Shown: one piece after another, positions 1 to 13,000 of the stretch
How positions within the stretch are numbered: position 1 is the stretch's first letter
How the letters are laid out: each line of letters begins with the position of its first letter
Origin: Azolla caroliniana
Lineage: Eukaryota > Polypodiophyta
Assembly: GCA_043228905.1 (NCBI GenBank)
Contig: JBHGNT010000006.1
Span: 1,426,001-1,490,000 of the forward strand
Length of the DNA: 64,000 nt
Direction: 5' to 3'
Translations under genes and position numbers: made by a program
Notes under the pieces: model-generated
The model's input: only the letters and a program-made list of their open reading frames with translations
Databases searched by the model: none
What the model was told of the DNA's origin: nothing

Positions 1-272
1 GTACCTATATTCTACTCACACATATGCACCTTTGCACACAAGAGATGTAAATATAACTCATTGTGGGTATTTTTGTATTTGATGATACTAATTAATATAG
101 AGGAAAGGCCTTTAACTACACTCTTGTCAATCATCCCCCATTTACATTATTGTTCATAAGTGTAACTTCCTCTCTCTCTTCTGCTCACACACATATCACA
201 TAATCTTCTGGTGCTTAACTACTCACATAATTAGTCACTAATTAACCCTTGTTAATTACCTAATTATTAACA
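1..272 (+). mobile_element. Solo LTR or LTR fragment, family B, cut by the window start
   Basis: This stretch matches the 3' part of the complete family-B LTR at 4761-5243. Both contain the run from 'gtacctatattctactcaca' through the 'ctctctct' tract to the terminal TTAACA. The 5' part lies outside the window, so its target-site duplication cannot be tested. No retrotransposon coding sequence adjoins it. Confidence 0.75.
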
Positions 273-860
273 TCTATACTATTTCAAGCCAATTGGGTTA
301 TCTACCCAGATCTGTTGTTTTCATACATTCGGTGGGGAGGAACTCCTTTTCATTATAGAGGAGAAGGCCTTTAAAGGATGTATCAGATGGCTTTGTTTGG
401 GAGAGTCCATTTAACATACTTTTCTGTGTAGTTCTTATTGTGTAGATGATGGATGTGAAGGATGAGTGAATGAGGACATTAAGGTTGTTTGGTTCGGCTT
501 TGCATGGGGAAGCCGTCCTTATAGGAAAAATCTTTTTTGTCTAAGTTTGTGGTAGAGATGGATGATGTTAATGGAGGTCGAAGCATTTCTAGGGAGTGAA
601 AAGGAGGCTTGATTATGTCTTGATTTACTTTTTCAATTTCACGAGTGGTTTTCTCATTTTTCTGGTGAGGATGAGTGGAGACAAATTGTGAAAAGTCTAT
701 ATCACTTTGGTAATAGGCCCTATGTGTTGTTATCATTGGTATAAATTTTCCGACTCTAGCCATTGGAAATCTTTGGCAAAGATTTGATCAGATTGCAAGG
801 ATTTAAAAAGTTGGTTGACTTTTGTATGAATGTTGGAGAGATGTAAGCATGTTTTTGTGA
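273..860. other. Unassigned AT-rich stretch
   Basis: I see no supported gene, RNA or repeat here. Short open frames (for example on the minus strand at 479-763) have no recognisable domain and look like chance. Confidence 0.5.
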
Positions 861-1842
861 ACCTTGGAAGTAGAGGGTTGAGGCTCAATGTGCGTTGGGG
901 AAGCTGGCTAATCAAAATGAGCATGCATCCAATGCCCTTATCATGGGTTATGTGAGACATGGAATGCCATATGATGCTATCAAACTACATTAAAATCTAA
1001 AGGAATGCTGAGAAATACATGATACAACACATATTTTGGTGACCCTTATCAAAGCTTGTTCTCAGGTGGATGCGATGAAAATAATTGGCATGGCATCGAT
1101 AAGAGGTTACATCAATATGCCAATGTATATGACTTAATGGAGGACAACAATGTTTTTCACCATATTAACAGAATATATACTTGCGGGACAAAAATATTCC
1201 AGATATGTTATTGCGAGTGTTGGAATCATAGTCTTGGGCACATTTGTAGTTGGTGCATGAGATCTATCTTTCAAATTGCAAGGTTACATTACATGGTGGT
1301 TCTGCTATCAAATTTGACAACTGCTATATATCTCTCAATCATCTCTCATTTTGGTAAAACAAGTGGGCTCAACAGTTTTTGTCTTACGCGGTTAAGTGTA
1401 TGATCTGTGGACCCATATTGGCGGTATGGGCAATTTTAAGTGGAGATTTAGAAAGAGCCATGAATTTTCCTCGACTGTCTGAAACATGGTTTCAATTGGT
1501 TGTTGGCTTCATGCATTTTGGCATTCTTCTTGAATTATACAATCTTTTTTAATACAACACTTAACTCTCCCTTGACTCAAATAATTTGTGGGAATTTGAA
1601 GGACTTGTTTATTGTGGTATTAGGGTGGGTATGGTTTGGGGGTTTATCTTTTGACTAGTTAAATGTTTTAGGTCAGCTTCTTGGTTTCTCTTGGATAGTA
1701 CTATATGCATTTTGCAAGCTTAAAGGAAAGAGATAATATATAAAGGTGCTAACTGATGACAAAAGTGAGGAATGGAAATTTTGGAAGAAAACAGAAAGAC
1801 ATAGCCGTGGATGTATGCTTATTCTAGAAGCAAAACACACAC

Positions 1843-1898
<56 letters not shown>

Positions 1899-2265
1899 AA
1901 GATGCATAACTAATCGTTTTCAAAAAATTGGTTTGTTTGTGGGCAAATTTCTCTCTGAAATAGTGATTTTGGCCTTAAAAGGGAAAGTTCATCAAAGTTC
2001 TTCTAAGTAATGGATAAATCAAATGGAAATCTTCATATCTCACTTAAAAAAGGCGTGGTATCAGAAGCCCTCCAATGAGCCGGAGAAGAATAAGTGTGAT
2101 CGTAGCATACATGGGTTGTGCAGTTTTATTGGTGATGTTCAATAGGGTTGCACTCTGAACAAGCCTATGTAGAACACAATGTTCATGAGGAGGCACGAAA
2201 ATGCTTTGATCAAATGAGGCAAGAAGGTATCTTGCCAAATGATATTAGTTATCATTGGTCCTTTC
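861..2265 (+). pseudogene. Decayed PPR gene remnant
   Basis: Broken pieces of pentatricopeptide repeats are readable in several frames. Around 879-991 there is a repeat-like segment containing NALIMGYVRHG. At 1033-1077 there is a piece reading TLIKACSQVDAM. Around 2170-2256 a piece reads EARKCFDQMRQEGILPNDI. These match the PLS-type repeat consensus of the intact PPR gene at 46773 but are separated by stops, frameshifts and a (GA)n tract. It cannot make a PPR protein. It is more diverged than the inverted copy at 37735-39705, so it is probably an older event. Confidence 0.5.
1846..1895. repeat. (GA)n microsatellite
   Basis: About 25 uninterrupted GA dinucleotides. Confidence 0.95.
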
Positions 2266-2399
2266 TCTGATGCTCTATAATTGTTGAGATGACATATATT
2301 ATATACTATTTGTATATTGCCTCTGATCACTTTAATTTTAATACCAATGGAGGATATTTTTTATGGAAAAAAAAACATTGTGAATCCCAAAATCTTCTA

Positions 2400-3010
2400 C
2401 AACGTGGTGGTCTTAATTCTAGTCTAATGAATATAAATGCTAACTAGGCCAATGGCTTGGCTAGTGAATTATCAATATCTGGTTTTGCTTTCTTCGTGAG
2501 TGTGTTCTCATCACTTGGAATAACAAGAAGCAACCCACTATGGCTCCATTGACCATTATGGTTGAGCATAAGGTTGCAATATCTGGTTTTGCCTTCTTCG
2601 TGAAAGTGTTATCATCACTTGGAATAACGAGAAGCAACCCACAATGGCTCCATTGAGCATTATGGTCGAGCATAAGATTGCAAATGGTTATGATGTGGTC
2701 CATGCGGATCTTGAAGAACTTCAATGTTCACATCAATGTCCTAATGCAAATCCATTGTGCCAACCTAAATGACATCCAATTTACACAAAGGTTTGGTGCT
2801 TCATGCACAAATGGAGCACATTGAGTTGCATTATCACTTTTCATTTGAGAGAAGATCATAATGGGAGATGTTGATCTTCAACATATCCAAATTGATCATT
2901 AGGCTTTGGATATCTTTGTGAAAGCACTTGGAGCAAACAAGGTCTTGAACAGTATTCAACGACATTCCGTTACTTCACCTTTATCCATGAGCTAAAGGGG
3001 GGAGTGGAGA
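2400..3010 (+). mobile_element. Ty1/copia polyprotein remnant (RNase H end)
   Basis: One frame near 2510 reads ITWNNKKQPTMAP, which resembles the copia RNase H motif ISWRSKKQPTVA. Further on, 2800-2960 reads as pieces of the usual copia C-terminus: a HYHF motif followed by a degenerate 'DIFTKALG'-like segment. A purine run (aaaggggggagtggag, about 2994-3009) could be the polypurine tract. Stops and frameshifts run throughout, so this is dead. A 104-bp tandem duplication lies inside it. Confidence 0.55.
2473..2680. repeat. 104-bp tandem duplication, two copies
   Basis: Units 2473-2576 and 2577-2680 are nearly identical; each starts with 'caatatctggttttgc' and ends in 'gagcataag(g/a)ttg'. It duplicates part of the copia RNase H remnant. 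Confidence 0.9.
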
Positions 3011-3111
3011 CTAGTCAAGCTTGTGTGTATGGGTGATAGATGACATCAACAATATTTTAAGGGGCATATTAAGAAGTCAATCTCAGCAACACCCCCTTGT
3101 ATGTGACCACA

Positions 3112-3285
3112 TGTTGAGAGCATGGTAAAGTCCATCATTGACTTAATGATTGAGAGATGGATTTGCATCAATGAAATATATATTTTAAGTATCCTCTCAC
3201 TCATAGATAAATTATTAGATTGATCTTAAATGTCTTATATAAACCAAAAACCCTCTTACCCCACTTGTATATAATGTTGTTTGTG

Positions 3286-3327
<42 letters not shown>

Positions 3328-3463
3328 GGGGAAATGTGTTGAGAGTTATGGTGACTTAACTCTTCTTGACTTGTCTATGCATTGTAAAAATTTATATTAG
3401 TTATCTCTTGCCAGAAAGATGATATATTATAGTTCTATTTTACATATGTCTCTATTCCTTACA
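3112..3463 (+). mobile_element. Possible copia LTR with TATA box
   Basis: The stretch begins TGTTGAGAG, contains TATATAAACC near 3235 and a (CT)n tract, and may end at TTACA. It follows the copia remnant, as a 3' LTR would, but the purine tract is not directly adjacent and no target-site duplication was found. Treat the boundaries as tentative. Confidence 0.3.
3290..3327. repeat. (CT)n microsatellite
   Basis: About 19 CT dinucleotides. Confidence 0.95.
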
Positions 3464-3479
3464 ATTAAAGAAAGTGGCC

Positions 3480-3813
3480 ACTCAAAAGGTATGCGATCTT
3501 CAATGTATAAAGGCTGAAATGCTCAAATGGATGGGAAAGGAAGCACATTCATGGATAAGTGATATGTTTAATCATGCATTGCAAAATGCATGTTGTATGG
3601 TTAGACTACAAATTGGATCAAACCTTTACATAAAGGTGGAGATGTAAATAATTTAAACAATTATTGAACCATCATTGTTGGCTTGTTAATGGTAAAACTA
3701 TTTGCATGTATAATGGAATCAAAGATAAGTGCATGGGATAAAAAAAAAAGATAAGAGGTCTTATGGATAAGTTGGCTTTCGAAAACACCATAGGACTATT
3801 GTTCACCTTGTCA
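3480..3813 (+). mobile_element. LINE reverse-transcriptase remnant
   Basis: In-frame pieces resemble the start of a non-LTR reverse transcriptase. One is a segment like 'W..GIPLIKGGD' near 3620-3650. Another is KLFACIMESKISAWD at 3696-3740, which aligns to the 'KLYGSILERRLSTWAEE' block of the better-preserved LINE at 44930-46330. It ends in GFRKHHRTIVHLV, equivalent to the QAGFRKG block. Frameshifts show it is inactive. Confidence 0.5.
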
Positions 3814-4431
3814 TGTCACAGGCACACCAACTGCGTTGCGCGTAAGTGGAATCGGAAGTGACGAGGCAAGGAACTCTACAAGGTGTGAGTGATGAGACTA
3901 TAAACTTAGGAAGCTAGGATTAACTCGAGAGCATGAACACAAATATGAAGATCAAGGAGACAAGATGGGGCAAAACGAGAATACTCTATTGATGTGTCAA
4001 TGACTGGCGTTGAATACTTTGAAAGGGACCAAGCAGGCATGCGAAAGTTTGTAAACAAACCGGCTCAGCCGGATTACACTAATAAAACAGAGAATGAGGG
4101 TTTAATGGAAGCTTAGAATACACATTACATAGGAATGGGAGAGACAGAGAGAGTAGAACATAAACTGTATTCCAAAATAATAACACTCTGTTCATACAAT
4201 GTGCTCAGTCAACACTTTTATAGAAGTCCTTATACGAATTGACAGAAGTATTGATAAGTACTTCAATGCCATACGAGCGACTGACACTGACTCCAAGGAA
4301 TCTGCCTATGTACTAGGCTAGATTTGTAGGCCTCTAACGGCTTACCGGTTACAATCCGATCCGGCTCTTGGTTCTGGATACCAATCTAGATCTAGTTGAG
4401 CTTGTCCGCTCAACACTAATTTGCCACAACA
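3814..4431 (-). mobile_element. Possible antisense LTR inserted in the LINE remnant
   Basis: Read on the minus strand, this stretch starts TGTTGTGGC, carries TATAAAAGTG about 210 bases in, and ends in TGACA. That is the layout of a retrotransposon LTR with its own promoter. The five bases on either side (TGTCA and ATACT) do not match, so the ends or the identity may be wrong. Confidence 0.3.
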
Positions 4432-4515
4432 ATACTCCATGAAACTTTAATAGATATGCTTTTACTCCTTATCTTACCATCAAATACAAAAGAATTGTGC
4501 ATATCCCAATTATTT

Positions 4516-5526
4516 GTTGGGAAACATGTTCGTCCAGATGGGAAGAGCAAGAGTCAAATCAGATGGAGTCGATGAGTAATCCGACCGAGGCCGAAAATCG
4601 ATTCTGTAATCGATTCGAGAGACTATATTTGTAAATAGTCTAAATGTGCCCCATGTGAGCTATATCTGTAAATAGCTAGAAAGTTGTATAAGTATAAATA
4701 CAACTAGGGCAAACTTTATGAGAAAGGGGATCATTAGTGTAGTTTATTGTTGTTGTATAGTGTTAAGAGATCAAGCTCAACTTAATAAATAGTTATTTAG
4801 TCAACCATGTAACTTCGTAGTTACCTAGATAGAATCTAGTTAGAAGTGTTGACTATAATGCCTTAAATTGGACCTTGTACTTAAGTGGGATATTCTAAAT
4901 CGTCCACTCCTAAGTACATTTAATATAGGACTTACACCTTAGTACCTATATTCTACTCACACATGTGCACCTTTGCACATGATAAGTATATATACCTCAG
5001 TGTGGGTATTTTATTTTATTTTTCCAAAAAATCATTGTGGGTATTTTTGTATTTGATGATGATGATGCTAATTTAATATAGAGTTAATCATCCCCCATCT
5101 TTTGTTGCTCATAAGTGTTAACTTCCTCTCTCTCTCTTCCTCTCACACACATACACACACATATATCACTTAATCTTCCGCTTATCAACTAATCACATAA
5201 TTAGGTACTAATTAACCTTTGCTTAATTACCTAATTCTTAACATATAGTTACATAGTGGGTAGTTGCCTCAGTAACTGAGAGTGATAGAGAGAGGGTGAG
5301 AGTTAGTGTGTGAGTAACTATATAACCATCATTCGACGAAGATGAGCTCGAGGTTGTCGCCTTTGAGTCTCCTTGTATTCCTCCCTCTACATATAGTGAT
5401 TCGTTTCTTGGGGTAAAACAACTTGTGTCTCTTTATGCTTTCGTTTCTGTTTGTGCACATTTATCTCAGTCTTTACACCCGAATATACATATGAGAAACC
5501 AGTTGTGACCGGTTCCGATCCTATCA
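4516..5526 (+). mobile_element. Solo LTR, family A, interrupted by a family-B LTR
   Basis: It starts TGTTGGGA and ends at ATCCTATCA, and is flanked by the 5-bp target-site duplication TTATT (4511-4515 and 5527-5531). It aligns end to end with the uninterrupted family-A LTR at 19864-20446, including the promoter-like 'tataagtataaatac'. The alignment is broken only by the nested element at 4761-5243 and its TATAG duplication. There are no internal retroelement genes, so it arose by LTR-LTR recombination. Confidence 0.9.
4761..5243 (+). mobile_element. Solo LTR, family B, nested in the family-A LTR
   Basis: It has inverted ends TGTTAAGA and TCTTAACA and is flanked by the perfect 5-bp target-site duplication TATAG (4756-4760 and 5244-5248). 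Removing it restores the family-A LTR. It shares its sequence with 1-272 and, inverted, with 5620-8593. Confidence 0.92.
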
Positions 5527-6135
5527 TTATTTTGCTAGCCCCAATAGCTCAAAAACTAGAAGAGAACAATAGTCATATTTTATCTATCATTATGAAGATG
5601 TGTGGCCCGATTATGTTATTGTTAATAATTAGGTAATTAAGCAAGGGTTAATTAATACCTAATTATGTGATTAAGTTAAGCAACAAAAGGTTATGTGATA
5701 TGTGTGTGTGTGTGTGTGAGGAAGTTAACACTTATGAACAACGAGACAAGATGGGGGATGATTAACTATATTAAAAAGCATCATCAAATACAAAAATACC
5801 CACAATGAGGTATATATAGTGTTGGGCAAAGTCCTAGGAACAGTGTTAGCATTCCGGTTGAATTGGTACTTTTGCAGGCCAAGGTGGGAGAGAGCCGGAA
5901 TTGATTTTGGCTAGAATTTCCCAAATCTGGAATCTAGCCGATTCATATTTTTATAGCCGGCTATTTATGTATTTTCATATAAAAAAATGTAGAAAAAAAA
6001 ACGGTTTACATGTAGTTATCTTGAATTTCCTCTTCCCCCCCTTTCTTTCCCCTAAAACAAGCAAAGCCCCCCCCGCTCTTTTTCTGCAGAGCTTCATTCT
6101 CCACTTGCTCTCACACCATGGCTACCAGGACCCAA

Positions 6136-6236
<101 letters not shown>

Positions 6237-6573
6237 CTTTTGTTCGTTCTCCTTGTGTGTATGTACTACTTCGGCCCACACCTGCATAAACTGTCATGCT
6301 TCGTTTGTATTCCCGTATACACCTCTTTCTAAGGCATGCTTTCCTTCTTCTTGCTCTTTCTAAGGCATGCCTTCTTTCCTTTTGTTGCACTATCCCATTC
6401 GCTCTATCTGTTTCTACCTCTCTTGCTCAATTCTTTGTGTCTCTTTCTCCATTGTTTATCAAACGTTGTTTGATTATTTTCTCTCTTTCTATCAGGTCAA
6501 TCACCTCCTCAGATATGATAGGGTATTGCAAAACTTGTGATTTATGTTTTGATTTTTCCTTTGTTGTGAGCAG

Positions 6574-7179
6574 GTAAAGATTTTGCAGTCCATTGGAAGA
6601 GGCCACACGGTTAGTCTTATGAATAATGGAGCTACTACCTGGACAACATTGTATATTGTTCTTGACAACATTGTTTGGGAAATATTTCTTGACTTCTCTT
6701 TTCATGCATAAAATATAATAGGAAACCATGGGAAAACACTGCAATCTCACATGAGTTGAGTAGAAAAATACTTATCAGTAAGCTAACAAAAGAACTGCAC
6801 ATTTTCCTTTATAAATGTTTTATTTCTATTTGGCAAACACTCTAAATAATACAAACCTCATGTTAGAAATAAATATTTCACTTTATGTAGTGGAAGTTGT
6901 GTAACACCTTATAAATGCAATTTATAAATATTTCTAGTAGGGAATAATGTGAATGATGTGTCAATCTTATAAATAGATTGTTATTTTAGTGAATGATCTG
7001 TCAATCTTATTCTGGAGCTCCCATTTTAGGGAGAAAACATATTTGTACAGTTATGTTGAAAGTTCAAGATGATGAGGTTGGAGATGGTACAATGTCAATG
7101 GTCGTTCTAGAAGGTGAACTTTTACAAGAAGCAGATAAATTTAAAGTGAAATACATACACCCCATGACCATCATTGAAG
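6574..7179 (+). pseudogene. CCT2: Captured fragment of CCT2 (TCP-1 beta chaperonin)
   Basis: Two pieces in series match the N-terminal ATP-binding region of the cytosolic chaperonin subunit CCT beta. The first (about 6577-6660) reads KILQSIGRGHTV followed by NNGAT, the 'TNDGATIL' block. The second (7051-7179) reads [16 protein letters not shown] and then HPMTIIEG; the family has VGDGTTSVVVLAGELL. The second piece is bounded by AG before and GT after, like a real exon, so genomic DNA with introns was captured rather than a cDNA. The rest of the roughly 530-residue chaperonin is absent, and the nucleotide-binding GDGTT is altered to GDGTM. It cannot make a working CCT subunit but might be spliced into a transposon transcript. 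Confidence 0.8.
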
Positions 7180-8598
7180 GTATTGTTTGCATCGATGTCA
7201 AACCTTTTACATTTCAATTCTCTTTATCTAATTTCTTTTCTCAATGTAATGACTATTCTTATGAATGTAGGTTGGGACATCATATTGACATTTACATTTG
7301 CATACAAAAAAGTGATACAGAAAACCATGTTCAAAAGGGTTTAGTGTCTGTATATCATTGATATTCAAACATGCATTTGTGTACAAGGCTATACAAGATT
7401 GAGGGAGATGTTGGATGTAGAAGCCCCAACATTTTGTGATGCTTGCTTTTTGGGTTTGCATGTGGTAATGTCTGCTAATCTTTTGAAAGAGAAAGGCCTC
7501 AATATCCTAGATGTGTTGATTGATGAGCTCAATGTTGTTGATACTTGAGTTGTCAAGGCACCATGGGAGCAAAGGTCAGAGGATGGCGAAATCGATGGAA
7601 TTTCCTAGTTCTCCCGTTCTAAGGGTCTTTCTATTGTTTGGGGAGCCTAACTCAGTTCTTCTTAGAAGGTCTACTCTTGGATAGTGCAATAGCTCTTCTG
7701 AGAAGCTTTACCAACCTAATAGAAATCATATAGTATGCTCCTTTTATTTCAAAACAGTGTCTGAATCGAAAAGCAATGCTAGTTTTGATAATCGAACAAT
7801 GCATGAAAAAAGATTACCATGCTAGATTTGATTATTCGATTGATTCGGCTAATTGTTTCTTGTATATGAAAGCAAGGATTGTGCTTGCAATATAACTAAT
7901 GTATATAACAGATGATCAAATAATGAGAGATTATAAATGTTCATACTTGTTTTGTGGTACTTGATTATGTTAATGTTGTAAAGTTTGTATATGAAGTAAT
8001 GTTCGACAATGGCCAGTTTTTTTATTTAAAGTTTATGATGTTTTTTAAATGTCAAGCATTGTTGTGTTCAGATTAAAAGGAAACTAGTTAGTACCATCTT
8101 GGTAACAAATATTGTAGGTCTTTATGAATTTATGAAATATTGTCATTCTAAGCTTGACCTTGCACAGATCGAATGAATGTTGATTTGGTATGTGCCCAAA
8201 AAACTGATTTGATTTGGTATGTGCAAAAAAAAGTCAACATGTTCCAGTTGATATTATCACTTGTAGGAAATTGGTCGGTTAAAAATTCTAAATTCCGGTT
8301 AAGATCATAAGTAGCAATAAATTTTCTGGTAGGGGCTAGAGACTTTGCCCAACACTAGGTATATATAAATCTCATGTTTGCAAGGGTGCACATGTGTGAG
8401 GAGAATATAGGTACAAAGGTGTAAGTCCTATATTAAATGTACTTAGGAGTGGAGGATCTAGAATATCCCACTTAAGTACAAGGTCTTATTTAAGGATTTA
8501 TAGTCAACACTTCTAACTAGATTCTATCTAGGTAACTACGAAGTTACATAGTTAACTAAATAACTAAACCTAGTTGAGCTTCATATCTCAACAGTTAT

Positions 8599-10024
8599 TT
8601 ATAAAGGTTTCGGAGGGGTAAATTGCATTAAAGCAGGTGGACCACCCGCCTAGGTCGGATGCGAAGGATACGTATGTGAATTGAGATATTATGCTATCCT
8701 CATATCTCAAAAAGGGGGAAACAATGGTCATCTTTGCTATCGGGTTTAAGCTATGTGAATTGTCCAAACACTTGTTTATCTTGACATCATAACAAGAAAA
8801 GAAAATTTGCCAAATTTAGAAATATAACCTTAAATTTGATGAGCAATTGAACATTGTATAAAAAGATGAATACTCTCTTCCACTTAATAGTGCAAAAGAA
8901 ACAACTTTTTATTGTTAGTCTAGTTAATCCCAAATACAAACCCACAATCAATAGTCTCCAAATGAATATCTTTTATACAATGGGCAATTTAGAATGCCAA
9001 CTATGTTTCAAGATTTACCACCATCCATAATATGAGTTATACATCATCCATTCTTGTTTAGTTGTAGATGATACCCATTGAAGAAACTCAATGGAGCAAC
9101 TATGCAAGAGAGTAGTCACTTGTAAAAGTGAGTTTGACCATGTAAACTCCAATCACCCAAGCTTGCTCTTCAATTTCTGTAGGTAAAACTACATTAATAC
9201 TCTATAGTTGCTAATAAATAACCCCATATTGAAGTGAAATATGTAATCATCATCCTGTTTCAAAAAAATCCAAAAATATCTAAAATCAAGCATTAACTAC
9301 ATCCCCCACCTCAAACGAAACAAGCTATTAAGTTGACAAAGCAATCTCTCATTTCCATGCCATTCTAAAAATTAAGGAGATAGCGTTCTCTCTCACTCTC
9401 TAAAATACACCCAACATATACATTTATAATGCTTAACCTATTTCACTACACAACAATATTATCTAATTCTTTATAACACGTAGCTCTCTTTGTATCAAAC
9501 CTATGTTGTAATCACAATGAAGCACTTTGTATAACATATGTAATTTTGTCTATTTGCTTCATTGCATTCTTCTCAAGCATCAAATATGCAATCATTTATT
9601 ATTTCGGTAGAATATAACTAAGGCTCCCTTTTTGCATCTTATTTTTCTAAGCACATTAATATCTAGGGTAGAATGGGGTCAATGGATAATAATTTTATGC
9701 TAATATGAAGCAATGCAAGTTCAAATCTTTCACTATGTTGTGAGTCGTGACATTGCTTAGCACGTTAGAATAAGGAATTGGACTTAAGAATTTGATGAAT
9801 ATGATATTAACATTTAGTGTTAATATCCAACTAAATATATTCAATATATAAATATGAACTAAACTCGTGACATTATCATATGTAGGATTTGATGAAGGTA
9901 CGATTGTAGGTATGCCACTTACTAGCATGTTCATAGGAATCTCCATAGAAAACGACATAAACATGTGCAAGGCAAAGTTTTTGTAACTCAAATTGGGCAT
10001 AATAGAGAAAATTATATTACTATC

Positions 10025-10026
<2 letters not shown>
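8599..10026. other. Unassigned stretch after the TE nest
   Basis: No gene or repeat is identifiable. A slightly GC-richer patch at 8615-8700 may be old retroelement coding sequence, but I found no diagnostic motif. Confidence 0.4.

Positions 10027-10054
<28 letters not shown>
10027..10054. repeat. (TG)n microsatellite
   Basis: Fourteen TG dinucleotides. Confidence 0.95.
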
Positions 10055-10055
<1 letters not shown>

Positions 10056-13000
10056 TAAGCAATTAAAAGAAGTATCTCATTGGGTTTTTGTCGACAACAC
10101 TTCTGGTGATGATAATGTGATTATCAAACTCTAGAATTTAGTTTTTGACGGCAAGAACTTTGGTGATGATAATTTGATTATCATTATGCGTTGTCACGAA
10201 AGGGGGGGTTGGCTACATCCACAAATCTTTCGACCCCTCTATAATTATAATTATAATAATTTCAAACTTGCTTGACTTAAATTAAAAATATGTAGTGACT
10301 TTTCAAGTTGCTCATATATTGTGTTTCTAATTTTGAGTCACATTTGCTCAACAAAACATTCCACATTTGCGTTGAAAATGGATAGTGATTGAATATGTTC
10401 TATTTGCTAAATGAAATGTTATATTTGTAATCACACTCATTCTTGTGGTGAGCCTTGACTCTTGAGTAAATTGGTCGTTAGACTATTTCTTTGCACGTAA
10501 AAGAAGAATTGTCAATCAATGATTAGTGGAAGAAAATCTAGGTGGAGCAAGATTTTGTTCCCTGTCTTAATCAAATAATATGCCCGATTTTTTATTTTTG
10601 AAAAAGCATTTGTGCACTTTATATATTGGGATATCAAGAGATGTTGAATATATATATTGAGTCTAATCAAATGATTACATTGTGTATTTTAATGAAATGG
10701 CCAACTCATATTATGTTTGATATTTATCCTCATCAGCAAAGAATGTGAACGGTTAACATTCTAAAAATGAGACGATCTAAGTAACTTCACATCACACATT
10801 CTCATCAAAACGTTCACATCAAAAATTCTCATAAGCATGTTCACATCACACATTCTTTGAAGCACTTTTAATGCATCAAAAAGAATATTTACCAATAATC
10901 AAAGTAAACGTATTAGGATCATCAAAGGGTTTATATCCAATTACTCCCTTTGGATATATGTGCTTAGAACATTTAATACCGAAATCAGAATTTCTTTGTG
11001 CGGAACATGAAAAAATAAATTACTATTAGTAAGAAAACGTATTACTATTTGCATAGTGAAAACCATATAGAATTTTCTCCTTAGATAGAATTGAGGTTTG
11101 TAATTCCTTGTAAAATACGTTGGGAACTTGAGTAATATTATCAATAAAATATCCTATAATACAACACATTTGAGCATTTTCAGCACCCTGAGATAAATGC
11201 ATTGTGTTCTTCAAGTTTTATTGAATTAATGGAAGGTGAAAGCATGATTGAAAACATGCTCATTTTCCAAGATTGTTGTTTTGGTAAGCTTGGTTGAGCT
11301 CGCTCTTTCGTGTAAGTGGAAACGGTTTATGCATCTCTTCAAAATTCAAGGAAACCCTCATAAGTTTTTGCTCAAATTCCCCCAATCTTTTGTCATTCCT
11401 TAAAATGGCTTTACTAAACCCCGAAATAGAGAAAACAATTATCAATATAATTGCTCAAGTAGCACATGTAATTAAGAACCCAATGATGATTTGGCAAAAT
11501 AATTGCTAAAATTGCACGTCCAAGAGTTGACTTAAGAGATTTGGGGAATAAGTAAAATATAAGGGTTGCTCGGGAAATCAATCATTAGGGTATTTCAGAC
11601 TTTTCCCTTCAATTTCATGTCTTGATCATTGTGGACATTATGTGAATCACTTAAAAGCCATAATATACGTAAAAGTCAAGAAAACTACATGCTTTCGTAT
11701 TTATCATTGAAAATTGAAATGTGGATCAACACAAAGAGTTGAATGTACGCATAACCACAAAGAACACATTACTAAAGTTGCGCATCCAGCTTTGGTACCA
11801 GGTAGTACCAAATAATTGTCTAGCAAGAGTTGCCACTACCTCATGAAAACATAATTCTCATAATTTGTCTTCATAGTGAATGTGCAAAGAAACCACCTTC
11901 TAAACACAATAAACTCAAACACAATTTGGATTCTTAACTGTACAAAACATAATGTAGAACACTATTGAAGATGATAGATCGTGCAATGACATAACGAAAA
12001 GCTAATCCTTGCTCATGGCCTCTAGATACAAAGGTGCTCTTTCTCAAATATGTCATATTATATTGGGAAATGATTAATTATTTGGTTAGAAACTTTAAAA
12101 AAAATAAAGATGTGTACTCACCCTAAAGTATTTGGTTGTAATTTGATTATAACAATTGTAAATTGAAGGTTCATTCTCTTTAATAAATGACTAATAGTTG
12201 GTTGGACAATATTTGTCATGATTCCATTGGAAGATGTAAACTCCAAAATACACATTATCACTCTTCAATTGCTTCAAATTGAACGTTTGTCACCAACAAC
12301 ATTAGCAAATTTGATCTTTGATCATTGTAATTGAATAAAAGAAAAAGGTTAGGTAGCAATACGGTGATAGTAAGACATCGTCACCGCAAAACTTGTGGCT
12401 ATATGGTAGAGAAGTGACTCCTAGGAAAGTACCTAGCAATATCTAATCTTTTGGCAACTACTTTTCAAACTACCTTGAACAATCAAGGAAGGCACAAAAC
12501 CTCTTCACTTTGATGCAAGGGGTGACCTTCATCTTCTTCATCTTCTTCTTCTTCTTCTCCTTCTTACCCTTCGTCTAAAAGAGATGGTTCCTTATTCTCA
12601 AGGAGTTATTTTCCTCCCCTCAAAACCCTACATTAGAACTTTCATATGGCAATAATTCTGAATTTTTGGAATTCGAGATTTTTGTACGTGTTGGGGGAGT
12701 ACGGAGAATCGCAACTCTCTTGTCGTATGACATATCCCTATAAGCCAACTACGTTCAATAGGATTAAAATCTTTACTGATTGTTTAGAATACCTTTATTT
12801 TAGCCATTAGACAATAGACAGGTCAAAATGGGATGGTATGTTGTCAATAAACATTTGCCATTGACCAAGCATTTATATCTTGGTTGGCCTTCAAGTCACA
12901 ATGTTTTTCCACAAAACCACTAGTGTGTCAACTCTAGTTGTTTACACCGAGGGCATACGTCTTTGTATCGATGGAGTTTCGGCATCCACGCTAATATTGT